The position numbers and the translations under genes were made by a program. DNA of 64,000 bases from contig NC_084891.1 in assembly GCF_958979055.1 (NCBI RefSeq), positions 23,438,001 through 23,502,000 of the forward strand, written 5' to 3'. The notes under the pieces were generated by a model that saw only the letters and a list, made by a program, of their open reading frames with translations, was not told the DNA's origin and searched no databases. This document shows, piece after piece, positions 37,339-49,876 of this stretch. Position 1 is the first letter of the stretch, and every line of letters begins with the position of its first letter. Source of the stretch: Alnus glutinosa (taxonomy: Eukaryota > Streptophyta > Magnoliopsida > Fagales > Betulaceae).

Positions 37339-38516
37339 TTTAAAATTTATTAAAAAGAAACATTTTAGATTTCTTATATATATATATATGTATATAACTT
37401 TGGACCATAAAATTTTTTAAATATAATTTGGCCCTCCTAAAGTAAATTTGTTACATGATGAATATAATGCTACATCATTTAAAATTTTTATATTATCTGA
37501 TGCCATATACATATTTCAATATAATAAAATAAAATTTATACCATAAAATAAATCGTCTTCTTTTCACTTAATTTTGGCTTCAAATGGAGAAGTTCATTGT
37601 CCACACAAATAATCCCTCCCGAGGTTTAAGAAACTGACAATTAGTAAACCCATTTACTTCAAGGGTTCAACTTTCCAATATTATTAGTTCGTTTTCATAT
37701 TGAATTGGAAAAAGAGTAATTTATTTTGGGTCCTAAAATTGAGATGGATTACCTAATAAGATGACGCCTTCCATTTAGGGGTGCAAATCTCAGTATACGA
37801 GCCTTTGATAATATATAATATTACTCTTATTTCACATTCATATCTATATTTTGTAGAGAGCTGATTTTAGTAATCACACATCTATTCAGGACAGACAAAA
37901 CTTTTTCATAGCTACACACAATTGGACGTTTTTTTTTTTTAATGCTTTTAATGAGGTTTTCTTAGATTGATTTAATCCAATTTTTGAAAATAAATGAGAT
38001 AAAGAAAATGAGGCATTAATGTTTTCTTTTGACTCATTTTTTTTTTTTTTTTTTTGGGTTCCATCTGCTTCATAACTAACCCAAAAACTCCATCTGCTCG
38101 AACTTTTGTGTTTTTGTTTTTTGTTTATATATATATATATATATATATATAAAGCCCGACTTCGGTGACCATACTCAAACTTTGGTAGAAGGGCTTTAAG
38201 GTCTATATGATGGCTTCGTTAAAGCCCATTGGCCCAACGCTTGCACAAACATGTTATTGCTTCCAAAAGGCAAAAACTCTGCCCAGGATGCTTATTTTCT
38301 TGGCTTCCTCCGTCCTTCGATCTCCATGGCCCAAAGAAAAAAAATATTGTTAAAGAGACATTGGGATTTGGGAGTATGTATACTATCCATTCATAAGAAG
38401 GGTGAAGTACGGCTTCAAATTTTAATTATGAAATTAAAGAAAAATATGAGTAACACCATCTACAAATAACATATATGGATGAGATAGATGACATCAATTT
38501 GCATAGAAATTTTGTA
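36174..38516. other. Spacer with long homopolymers
   Basis: A T run of about 38 bases at 37298-37335, a TA tract near 38129-38150 and A-rich purine tracts. No gene recognised. Confidence 0.45.
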
Positions 38517-38770
38517 GGGATAACTTATTAAAAGGGTATCCAACTATATGCCGTTTCGAGAAAAATGTACTGAAGCTATCAAATGTCTTAAACTAGTGCA
38601 TCCAAATTTCCAAACGTCTCATTTAAAGGTACTCCATTAGGATTTGCTGTACGTTAAATCCTGTTAAAATTCTCAAAATATCTCTGTGTCTATTTTTTTT
38701 TAAAAAAATTATTAAATTATAAAATATTTAAGTATGGGTATTTTTGTAAATTCTGATCGATATCTATTCT
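38517..38770. repeat. Family C repeat, partial copy
   Basis: Left half related to 26046-26491: 'ccaaacgtctcatttaaagg', 'actccattaggatttgctgt'. The right half is not recognisable. Confidence 0.5.
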
Positions 38771-38794
38771 TAATAATTAGGATAGTATATAATT

Positions 38795-38985
38795 ATTTAT
38801 TCATTCGAATTTAAAAAGAATTTGGACAGGTAATTATAAGAGATCACTTATGAAATCCACTTGACCAAATAAAAATTGAGTTTCTCAACCACTTATCCGG
38901 TCACGTGAGTTTTATAAATGTTTTCTCACGATCACTCGCTTAAATTCTCTCAAATTTCGAAAAATAACTGAATACAGATCTTGAT
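38795..38985. repeat. Palindromic MITE-like repeat, family A, copy 3
   Basis: Arms 'ataagagatcacttatgaa' and 'ataaatgttttctcacgat' around 'gaccaaataaaaattgag', the same layout as 2096-2195 and 4169-4375. Confidence 0.55.
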
Positions 38986-41834
38986 CCGCAACAAAACTGT
39001 TGAGTAATATTCGTATTTGGCAGAGTATATAGTTAAGTGGTAATTAGGTGTTAAGAGAGAGAGAGAGAGAGAGAGAGAGAAGACGGAGCATGCATAGATT
39101 CTGAAAAGCACTGAAAGGGAGAAAGCATTTGAGCTTTGTTGTACGTGAATGTGATGAGCAGATCAGCCTCACTATCGGAAAAAAGTAGAGAAACAGAACA
39201 TGGGTGCCATAAGTGGGAACTTTTGAGAAAGAATCTCAGAGCCATTTTGGGGTTTGGAAAGGACTAGGTCTCCACTGAAACCGCAGCTTTAAATAGCAAT
39301 TGTTCGGTGGTTGTAAGTTGACGGAGCCGGAAGCGGTAAGTAGTGGGTCACCCTAATTTCCAAAGTAAAAAGAGAGAGAGTCGTAGGTGTAAAATAATAA
39401 AAATAAAAGTAGATGGAAATCCAGCTCATAGTTCTCAAGGAGTGACAGGACCCCACGTGGAAGGGACTGCCAGTTCACGGACTTGTACAGTTTTAAACTG
39501 GATGTCCTTCTAGCTGTCTCCTCGTCCCTAACGCTGGCAACAAGCTTTACAATGACTGCTTCTTCTCCTTTCTCTCACCTACTTTTCGTATGTGCGTGTG
39601 CTTAGGGCTATGCAATTTTGACACCATTCATGGATTTGATACGATTTCAACGAAAAAAAATGAAAAAATGATTAGAATAGAGAAATTTAACATGTTGAGG
39701 GATGTTAATTTTTAAAACGACCGATGGATTTAACACAAAACTAACGAATTAGGATAGAAGAGTCTAATCCTTTAATTAAAGGCACTAGATTAGGGTCGAT
39801 GGCTTATTTATTTATTGTCGAGAACCGAATATGACACATGATATAAGGAAGGACTGTCAAATTTTTACACATGACTCATAACTTGGCACGAAATTAGCGA
39901 GTTTGAGTTAATAGGTCTGACCTGTTTAATTAAACGGGTTAGATTAATATTCAGGGGTGGACCTATTAAGGGGCCAGGGGCGCCTGGCCCCACCAAGCCC
40001 CAAGACTTTCCAAAAATATAAATTAAAATTTTATTTATAATTTTTTTATTATTTTTAGTTTTGCCATGCACCTCTAAATTTTTTCTTTTTAATTTGGCTC
40101 TTCCAAATTGTCAAATCTTGGTCTGCCACCGTTAACATCGATATGTATAGTTGAATATTCATACATTAACGAGACGCGAAATTGAAATGCAAACACAACT
40201 TGACAACCCTACCTATAGCCCCGCGAGCTAAAAGTCATAAAGATCAAGAAAGCAATAATATGAAGATTTGAATTAAGATATTATTATTTACACGTTCTTT
40301 ACCTTAGACTTTAAAGATAGATTACAACATGGAAATGACAAACATGCATGTATTTTCAAGGGAAATGCTTGAAAGTCATAGGCTGGGAGGCTCTGTGGTT
40401 CTCATTGTCATCCAGTTATATATGGACAAGATCGATAATGGTCTTCCACTAGCAATATTATATAATCTAAAATTAGGTTTTTTCTTTTTCTTGAATTGAT
40501 TGACTAGGGAATGATGCGATGGAGATAGATATATAATTCTATAGTTCAGATTTTTGTTTCCATCGTAGCCGGCCGCCCGAGCCTCGAGTTGCACATGATT
40601 TTCTATCGATCTGCTCCAACTCGGTTTTAAAATACACTTTGATTTGCGATATTCTTAACTGTTTTATTCGTTTCTTCTGCTGTTCGGATCGAAGTTTGTT
40701 TTCAACCCCTTTTGATGATCTGAGGGTTTGGATTCTTAGGAACATGGGGTAATCTTTGGAGTACTGTATATATCGACAGAATTAATTAGCTGTTTTCTCC
40801 ATTAGAATATATATTTCTTTTTTCTAGAGAAGCATACAAGTTTAATTAGCAGAAGAAAACTACCCAAAATTGAAAAGTAGTAGTTGTCCATTGATTCAAT
40901 GAAATCAATACAAAAAATTTAATAACATATCTCTTCTGGAGCACCATGACAGATTGTTTTGAAGTATCATAAATACTGTCGTCCTATATATATATATATC
41001 AACCATTTTAAAAAGATGGTTTTGTAACTTTGTTAGTTTTAATATGAAACTACCGATGTAAATAGGTAATTTTCACGTCCATTAAAATTTAAATGGTCTT
41101 TTCACGGTTAATCTTTACGTGTCGCTGACACCACCAACGTGCGTGGGGGGCACATCTCTTGAATTCACAAACGTTGTGTTAGGAAAATGCTTTTCAACAA
41201 TAAAAGAAAACAGAAGCAACTAACAACTGTACTAATTAAAAGATAACTCGCATGCTCTGTGGAATTGAAATTGACAACATGAGAGAGACAGAGAGAGAGA
41301 GAGAGCAAAAAAAAAAAAAAAAAAAACCATGGAGGAGAAGAGCACAAAAACAAGTAGAGAAAAGATGGAAGTGGAATATTGATTGGAGGGTGGTAGGGTA
41401 TATTAATGCGGAGACAGAGAGGCAGGCTTGCAAGTGCGTTAGTCGCGCAGCTGTCATTCGGTTCTTCTTCTCCTTATAGCCAGCAAATTAGCGTTTGCAG
41501 CTGTCGGATATTTCTCTCTCTCTCTCTCACCTTTTTCTTTCCCCTCTTTCTCCTGTACTATTTCATGAAACAGCTCATCAAATAATAACGGCAGCAACAA
41601 CAACAATAACAACATCATAAAATATATCCCACCTCTTCAATTCTTCTTCTGCTGTAAAGGAAGGGGGAGGGGAGGGGGGGAATGGAGGTGGAGGCACATA
41701 TAGAGCTCGAAGCAAAGAAAATGAGGTGGAAAAGAAGATACAGCTTAGGCCGCTCTTGTCAAGGTTACGAGTGATCGGTCATAATATATAACCACAGCAG
41801 ACGACCAAGCGATCGACACCCATTTGTGAATTTG
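38986..41834. other. Spacer and upstream flank of the RRM gene
   Basis: Contains a GA tract at 39056-39081, a repeat at 39881-40150 and, next to the RRM gene, CT-rich leader-like sequence (41516-41529 and 41630-41660). No other gene recognised. Confidence 0.45.
39881..40150. repeat. Dispersed repeat related to the window start, with an inserted piece
   Basis: Words 'taattaaacgggttagatt' and 'acgagacgcgaaattg' resemble the repeat at 1-310. Between them lies a piece starting 'caggggtggacctattaagg' with ggcccc-type ends, of a kind seen repeatedly in plant spacers. Boundaries are uncertain. Confidence 0.35.
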
Positions 41835-41843
41835 ATGATTTAG
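41835..41843 (+). other. Minimal upstream ORF before the RRM start
   Basis: ATG ATT TAG ends seven bases before the main ATG at 41851. Another ATG at 41844 is out of frame and overlaps the main start. These could damp initiation at 41851 if the leader spans them. Confidence 0.35.
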
Positions 41844-41850
41844 ATGCCAT

Positions 41851-44800
41851 ATGGCTTACCCACATTACCGATCACAGTTCGGCGACACCACGTTTACCAA
41901 AGTGTTTGTTGGGGGCCTAGCTTGGGAGACACCCACCGAAGAAATGCGCAGATATTTCGACCAGTTTGGAGACATTCTTGAAGCTGTAATAATAACCGAT
42001 AAGAGCACGGGGAAATCTAAGGGATACGGATTCGTAAGTATTCATGTTTTTCCCCGTATTCTATTCTCCTTCGTGGGCCAAATAATTTTGTACGCAGGTG
42101 TTGAAATTTTGTTCATATTATCGCTCTAGGTGACATTTCGTGACCCGGAATCGGCGAGGAGGGCTTGCGCTGAACCAAACCCGGTGATCGACGGGCGGAG
42201 AGCCAATTGTAATATCGCTTCGTTTGGAAGACCTCGACCGTCGCCCCCCCGAGGTTCTATTTTTTTTTTTTAAAAATTAATTTCTTTTAGTACATTAATA
42301 CTATATATTCATATACATAGCTATGTACATATATAACACTTTGGATGTATTTGTTTGAAATACAGGAAGAACTCAAGGTGGTACTTCTTACCAAGGAGGT
42401 TCACCGTCGTCCTATAGTGGAGTCGTGGCAACCTCACCTGCGCCCCCACCACCCCCTCCTGTTATTTACCCACCTTACGGGTGAGTTGCTTCTTTTCCCT
42501 TTTTCCTTTTTAAATTTTATTCAGGTGAGTTGCTTTCTTTATATTTACTTGGGCCACTGATTAATGATAGTCCAAACTTCATCACATACGATGGGTCAAA
42601 ACGTCATAGCAGTAAATTTTTATTTTTTATTTTTTCTCATAGCATTAAGAGAGGGAGTACTTGTGATGAATTGAGCAATTAATGGCGAGTGGCCCAATCT
42701 CCCCTGTAAAAAAGGGGCAATTTTAGGGAGAAATTAAACTACATTTGCAAGATAAATTGATAACAAGAGTTCATCGATCCTTCCATCCCCATAATAGTTC
42801 TGATCACTTTTCAATCGTTGACATGCATGGAGAGAGTTAGCACTATTACAGTTTGGTACAAGAAGAATATATAAACAACGTAAGATATATGCAAAGTCAT
42901 ATTTAACATATATTGACTATTGTAATAAGAAAGATCTCTTAAAGTATGAAATCTGGTGTATCTAGCTTTATGATATAGTTACATAAGATCAGTATGTTAT
43001 TGGGTTACGTATTTTAATGTTGCATTCGTTGTTCTGGTCTTTGTTTGTACATGCATATGTAAAACTTGTGGTCGATCGATCTCTGGCATTTTATGCTCCT
43101 TAAATTTGTTTCTAGCTTGTATTTGTTTATATTTACAACCCCCGGCCACTATATATAACCGATGTTATTGGCTAAACCAGTCATTGAAAGAAATATTCAA
43201 TATATGTACTGTGCGACCTTTCTGTACTCATCAATGAAACTACCCTTGCAGGTATCCAACTTACTCTCCTGATTATGGCTACCAGCAAGTTAGTCTCTCT
43301 CTCTCTCTCTCTCTCTAGCTCTTTTGAAAGAAGATAATATATAGTGCATGCCAGATGTTTGACATTATTCTTGAATGGGCAGGCTCTATATAACCCGCAA
43401 GTTCAACAGCCACAATACTACCAGCCTTTGTACGGAACATCGCCTTCTACAATGGGCTCTCCCTATTACTATGGCTACTCTTTCCAAGCCCCAAGGAGTA
43501 CATATTCTTCCCCCCAGGGGCAACGCCTACCCGGATCCTCATATATATACTATCCCATGCACATGGACGGGTCCCTCTCCACTACTTATCTTCCTCCTTC
43601 ACCTCTTCAACCCACAAGGCATCCCTTTCCCTCTTCTACCGGTAACTAATTTTTTTTTTCTCCTTTCTTTTTTGTTTCATATTACGTAGTCATAAAATAC
43701 ATATTTGTTAGGCTTTTGACAACATGCATGCGTCTGTGAGGAGCCACATGGATAAGCGCACCCAACCCATGTGAATGAGCTGTCAATGCTTATGCTACGA
43801 CACATCACAACGTGTAAATGGGTCAAGGGGAAAAAGTCATGGCTTAGGGTAAACCAACAGTGTCTGCATGTGGTTTCCGCATCAAAGGTCATGGTTGATT
43901 CTGGAGATGCAGTCAAGTGGTCGACGAAAGAGGCCCCACATTGCATGTTAGATACTGTCGTCCTTTTAGGTTGTGTAGATTCAAAATAATAATAATAAAA
44001 GATATAGCTTCAGAAAGGGCTGTGGCAATAAAAAATGTAGCTGCTTCTCATCATTTTTACCATACAAACTCACTAAAAATAACTTTTTAATTTTATTTTT
44101 ATAAATTAATTTAGTAAAAACATACAAAAATCACTATTACAGCTTTACTACTATAGCCAAAAAAATTTGGTGGAGCGAGAATACTCATCAACAATAGTAA
44201 CTGCTGTTTACTCACTAAATTATTAAAAAACTATAAAAATTTGGTCATTTCTCTTTCTTCGCTTATTTTCTTTTTTCCTCACATACAACTCTATTTCATT
44301 TTGCAATGTTTTAGGCTAAAAGTGTATTTTTTTTTTTTTTTCTCTTAAACTACAATATTTATACACTTTAAACATCCAGTGCCGTACAAATTTATTGTTC
44401 ACATATTTCAACAGGTTTTGTGGAATTGAAGGAGCATGTTTGGGTAACATTTTATTTTATATTATTTTTTAAAAACATGTTTGAGTAGGTTTTTTAAATT
44501 CAAATTCTACTCATCTTTTATCACATTTTTTTCAATTTTGTCCGGAGTTCTCTAAACCATCCAAACATAATTTTAAAATACAAAATTTTTCTCTGTTCAC
44601 AATTTTAAATATAGTAAATAATAATATATTGCAAATTTTTAAAAATATGACCATTAGAATAAGACAAATATTCAAAAATATGATCGTTAGGAAAACACAA
44701 ACATTAAAAAAAGATTAAATAGAGAAAGAATAAAAATCTTAAAAAATATTATTTAAATGAAATAATGATAGTGAATAGTTAAAATTGTGAGGTTACTGGG

Positions 44801-45771
44801 AGTGTATTAAAAAAGTGGCTCACCAGAATAGAAAAAAAATAGTTTTTAACTATTTTAGTTAGTAAAATTTGGTGAGACTACTAGGAATGCTCCAAAGTTA
44901 GCTCCTTTCAACGCTAAGTTAATTCATTTCAATATTTTTATAAGCGAGGAAAGGAGAGGAGCGGCGAAGAAGAGCCGAAGAGAAAGAGAGTTTGTGAGGA
45001 TATAAAGCCTCCAGGAGTGAGATTGAAATCTAGTGTAATTTTCTATCTATGTTGCTTGCAGTTTGGATAAGCAATAATGAGTGGGCCCTTGTGGGGCGGG
45101 TAATATGAGACCTGCTTGGGTAGATAGGCCTCATAAATGGCCTTCTCACAATAGTTTACCCGGAGGTATGGGAGAGCAAGGAATATGGTTTAGCTAGATG
45201 AGAAGTGTAAAACCATTATATTCTTCGGGAATGTTATTTTTCTTAGTCAATTAAAAATATTTTTAAATTAACCAATATTTTATTGTGCACCAAATACTTA
45301 AAAATTATAAAAAATCTTTTCAATAAATATTTTATGCAAGACAAATGAGACTAAGGCAAAAATATGGTGGAAATTAGTGAGCCAATTAACCTCGTATAGA
45401 TCGCTACAACAAAATGTTTGTAGTAACAGCCTACTTTTGGAAGAATTATGAACCATACTCCTTTTTTCACCCCCATAATGCCTGATCATTACCACCATAT
45501 ATATATAATCATTTATATTCCAAGATAGTACATGGAAAATGGAGCTTTTAATGCATATCCTGAAAAGCATTTTCTGCAAAATTTTGTTTTCACTGTATCA
45601 CCATGTGAAGGGGGCAAATGATTATAACAGCACCACTCCACATCACACACCAATATGATTGAAGCAGTACTATAATGTGTATCAAAAAAATAGCAAAGAT
45701 CCATGAAACTTTTGATCATAGGGCTAGAAATAATGTTGAATTTAATTTTACATCTCTCTCTCTCTCTCTCT

Positions 45772-45806
<35 letters not shown>

Positions 45807-45940
45807 GCCTTTTTGTTGATTGCATGTGCTAATAAAAATTCTTGAAACTGTGATGATTTGCCTCAGATTCACAGATGGCACAGAGAATTTCCTCCACAAC
45901 AGAAGCAGGAGTTGTTACTTCAGAAAGTCCAAATACCTAA
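41851..45940 (+). CDS. Single-RRM RNA-binding protein (ARP1-like)
   Basis: Six predicted exons: 41851-42033, 42130-42253, 42366-42480, 43252-43288, 43383-43641 and 45867-45940, all GT-AG, phases 0, 1, 2, 0 and 1, about 263 residues. One RRM lies at residues 15-90, with RNP2 (KVFVGGLAW) and RNP1 ([10 protein letters not shown]) split by intron 1 after the Phe. The rest is low complexity: Pro-rich ([13 protein letters not shown]), then Tyr/Gln/Pro-rich ([11 protein letters not shown]), typical of plant proteins named 'probable RNA-binding protein ARP1', related to animal RBM24/38. Likely nuclear or cytoplasmic mRNA regulation; target unknown. The last exon encodes 24 residues ending [13 protein letters not shown] and sits after a 2.2-kb intron containing a MITE and a CT tract just before the acceptor. 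Reading through the exon 5 donor gives a stop at 43647-43649, so a shorter form ending there is possible. CT-rich tracts follow the exon 4 donor. Confidence 0.88.
44009..44895. repeat. AT-rich MITE-like insertion in RRM intron 5
   Basis: The right end, inverted, reads ggagcattcctagtagtctc and continues caccaaattttactaa; 'ggtgagc' and 'tttggtgga' words recur in both orientations inside. The left end is not clear. It accounts for much of the length of the intron. Confidence 0.4.
45100..45162. repeat. Family A repeat, decayed copy 4, in RRM intron 5
   Basis: Reads 'taatatgagacctgcttggg' and 'cctcataaatggccttctca', matching the centre of family A. Confidence 0.35.
45752..45804. repeat. Interrupted CT microsatellite before RRM exon 6
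   Basis: CT repeats broken once by tag, ending about 60 bases before the exon 6 acceptor at 45866. On the transcript it is a long pyrimidine tract. Confidence 0.95.
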
Positions 45941-46202
45941 AAGAACTGATGATCAATATATAGATGGTTCGGTTAAAAGCTTCAATTGTATAATATTGAC
46001 AAGTTTATGTCCATCATCTCTTTTTCATTTCTGAAATTCTCGACGATTTATATAATTCTTTGGTCCAAAGTTGTAGCATCTTCACTAATGCTGCGAGAGA
46101 TTACCTTGGTTCTTCTCAGCTATGGCAGGAAAAGATGGACCTATCAACAACCTTATGCAGATTTTTCCCCCGAAAAATAATTCTTCTTTCTTTTCTTTTG
46201 CT

Positions 46203-46245
<43 letters not shown>

Positions 46246-49200
46246 AAATTTTTTATAAGAGCTTAATATCTTTCACAAAATGTACGAACGAGAGAGAGGA
46301 GGGAAGTTCAGTCCCTCATCAAGAAGTTCTAGACTTTAAACATGCTTATCTCAAAATAGTTTGTTTCTCTCTCTTTAAGGGGAAATTAATCTGGAAATGA
46401 ATGTGCATGATGTGGAATTTGTATAGAATTCATAATGACATCATTGACATGTATGGATCATGTGCATATATAGTCTTAATTCACAGCAGTAGATTAATAC
46501 AAATAAGTTCACTGGAGATGCATACATTTAGATAAAGATGGAATTGTTCTTGCATATTAAAAATAAATCTTAAATTGAACGTACCCTCACAAGTATTCAT
46601 CCCTAATTTGACTCGGCAGTACAATTTAAAACGGCTCTGTCTAAATGCTCTTGGGGACAAAATCTATCAACAAGAATCCATATATTTCCTATGAATACCG
46701 AAAAGTGCATGATATGACCGGCCCAAACAACACCTAGAGGGAGTGAATAAGTGTTTGCAAACAATCACATGCACCAATTAATTATAATTCTTACAACCAC
46801 AACGTACAACAATTACCAAATCAAACAAAGCATAAGATAAATTCCAAAACATAGATTTTAGTAACGGAGTAGAAACTCTTGAAGAACTTAACCCAAGGAA
46901 ATTTTCCATTATAGAAGAAAACAAATTATAATTAGGCTTTGTTCACAAAACCTTTGTAGTCTAGACATTGACTTGTTCCCCAACAAATGGCCCATATAAT
47001 TTGTCTTCTGCCGTAGCAGCTTCATAACTCTAGCCGTTCTTCTATGAAATTTCCTCAGCAATCTGGAATTCTGGCAGTTGAAGGTCTTTCTATTGTTTAA
47101 TGGGGACAATGGAGATCGAGGTTTGTGTTTTAGTTTAAGTTTAGGAAGATTTGGTATCTCCTCAGGAACAAAGAATGATTTTTCACTGTGTACGTATATT
47201 GAATGAATAGTAGCAGTACTATGAGGAAAATCTAAATGTTTTCCATTAAATGGCTTATATTTAGCTGGGGCGTTACAGGCAGCATGAATAAGACTTAAGA
47301 CAGTGGAATACTAAATTAATCAATATGACCACAATGAAACTGATCAATAAGATGCTTGTGACACGTGGAATATGAACTTATCAAAGACACATGCATGCTC
47401 AAAAGTGCAGAGAATGATGGCAGCTATGATCAAAACTAAGCTCCCATTAAAACAACATGCATATGCCACTGTGTCTTACTGTTAGGACGAAATAGCCTAT
47501 ATTCTCATGCATGTCTAAATTAATGTATAATAAATGGAGATCAATCCTATATGTGTGTAGACTGAGAAATGAAGACATCAACACCGTACCTGTAAGTAAC
47601 TGCAATGAACCCAAACAACAAAAAACTCACCAACACTGCAAGCCAGTTCGTTTAGGCATTTCAACAAGTATGTACATTGCATTGTTAAGGGCCATGTCAC
47701 ACAAATGGCGTGTAAACAACCAAAACTTCTTCCAAAAGACTTGAAAGCATGATACCAGCAGATGACACATTAAAACAGCAAAATAAACGGGAAATATTGG
47801 CCTTCAATTGATGGAGAATTGGGGCAAAACTAGCTCTCAAGTGAAACGATGCGTTTTTTAATTTTTATTTCGTTTGATCGAAATAAACTTCGTTCTAACG
47901 TACAAAATACTAAAATTCAGCATTAAAAAAAATCCAGCTCAAAGTCTTTCTCCCCCTTATACTTATAATTAATGTTTCACCAAACACTTTCAACCAACAA
48001 ATTAAATGCATCATCCCCATAATTTAAACTATAATAAAAATGCAAGAATGCTTAAAATACAACGTATGAGTTACATGCTTGAGAAATTAAGAACAAATTT
48101 AAAACCAATTTTCACAATGGTGCAACCATAATGTAAGAAATTTAAATAACATTTGCACAATGAGTTTGTGAGTACTGATTGTCTATAACTGAGTTTAAGA
48201 CATTAACTTTGTGAGGAGTTAAGGCTTAAACATGAAACCACAAGCATAGGTAAGCACACTTTTAAAGACCAACAAAAGTCAAACCTTATTTACTAGAATT
48301 TAACTGTCTAGGCATACTCATATGTTTACTTCCCCTTTCACCAAGCATCCCAATTATATTCTGAGTCCATTTAAAATGTTCGTCCTTTTCCGCAATGAGT
48401 GAATATTTGACTTTTTTTTTTGGACCCATAGATTTAATCACAAGGTGTGCAATATTCGATCAGGATCCTTTATAATTTCTTTAAAATTATAAAATTGTAT
48501 ATTATCAAATTATGTGAATTTAGTTCATTTCATGCATCGAGCGACGTAAGAAATACATGTTAATAATGAGATTTGAGTATATTTTTACCAAGTTCTTACA
48601 CTTTATGTCATATAAAAGCTAACTTTAAGCAAAAAATTATTTTTTGGTTTAGTAAAGAAGAATGATATATTCAAAAGTGAAGAGAAAGTCTTTTGAAATG
48701 ATTTTTTTTTTTTTATTGCCTCGATAACATGTCATATATTTAATATTTAGTATTTTTCACGCCGTTTGCTATAAAAAAGGGCATAAATTCACATAATTTG
48801 AGAATCTAAAATTTCTTTAAAATTATAGAGGATCGTAATTCTGCAATGCTCACCTCCTAGGCTCTTACCCTTTCTTATGAACATATGTACGTATATCGGT
48901 TTTTTAATTTTTACTATACTGCACATGTGCTTATGCGACTTGGGAGAGATAGACCATGAAATTCAAATCCTAGGTTCAACTAGCTTGTAGTCAATTTGGT
49001 CTACAAATATGTGCTTTCCTTTCTAATGATTAATGCCCATCAAACACTCACACATGCGATCAAACTCATGCTTAATACAATCAATGTGTGCATAGAATTT
49101 TTGCAGGCATTCTTAAAATTTTAATCACCATGCCACTTATGCAACATTTAGATAATCAATTGACAAGAAGGAAATCTTCTTGCATAATACTCACGTAATG

Positions 49201-49439
49201 CATTAGTAAGAGCGTACACGTACACTATTAAGCACATTAGAGGAAATAATACACTCACTGGGGACTCTCTACACATATTTTTTTTTAAAAAAAAATAAAA
49301 AAAAATAACAAACCCAGATGATATATCTGCATTGCATGAAAAGAAACAAAAACATGCACAGTGCAACATGCAACATTGCAACATGACATGCAAAATGCAA
49401 AAGTACACTCCCTAGTCCCTAGGATAATGAATATGATGA
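45941..49439. other. Spacer between the RRM gene and the copia remnant
   Basis: 3' flank of the RRM gene, a T run at about 46207-46236, and AT-rich DNA. A 66-codon minus frame at 46909-47109 is Arg/Lys-rich but unrecognised. An inverted-repeat element at 48462-48834 is listed separately. Confidence 0.45.
48462..48834. repeat. Inverted-repeat (MITE-like) element
   Basis: The left arm aggatcctttataatttctt and the right arm, inverted, gatcctctataattttaaag, are complementary, and 'aaattatgtgaatt' is repeated inverted further in. No clear target duplication. Confidence 0.5.
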
Positions 49440-49876
49440 CTCTTAAGTGCAATCCTAGGGTTGTGACCTAAAATCTTAAGTTTTTGTTCCTTCATCATGA
49501 GTGACTTTTAGAATATCGAATGCCTCTTTAGCAGTTCTGCACATTGAAATTCTCTTGTTGAAGTCATATGGTTAAACAACCATAGAGATGCACGTACTTC
49601 TTTACTGTTCCAGTTGCACACGTCCAATTCATCCTTAGACCATGCATCAATATTGGTAGTGGGTTTATCCCAACCCCTCTTAATAGAGATTCAAAGGTGT
49701 TTATCTAAAGATTTCAGAATGCTCTCATGCGAAACTTCCAGTAGGCATAATTATTACCATCGGAATTATAGGAATTGAAGAATAAGAGATTGGGATTAAG
49801 ACATGATCATGGAGGGGTCAATGATCACACAACAAGATTAATCCAAACAAAAGTGAAAATCAAGTCTCTAATACCA
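49440..49876 (-). pseudogene. Copia-type gag remnant with primer-binding site
   Basis: On the minus strand the site TGGTATTAGAG (49876-49866), one base off the usual initiator-Met primer-binding site, is followed by fragments of a UBN2/DUF4219-type gag: NNYAYWKFRMRAF, GWDKPTT, AWSKDELD and then RISMCRTAKEAFDILKVTH, in shifting frames with stops. The sequence to the right (49877-50100) may be LTR relic. Only the gag start survives. It lies less than 0.8 kb upstream of the zinc finger start codon. Confidence 0.65.

Noticed and set aside
46909..47109. 66-codon basic frame on the minus strand
   Set aside because: Could not be tied to any family; composition alone is not evidence.
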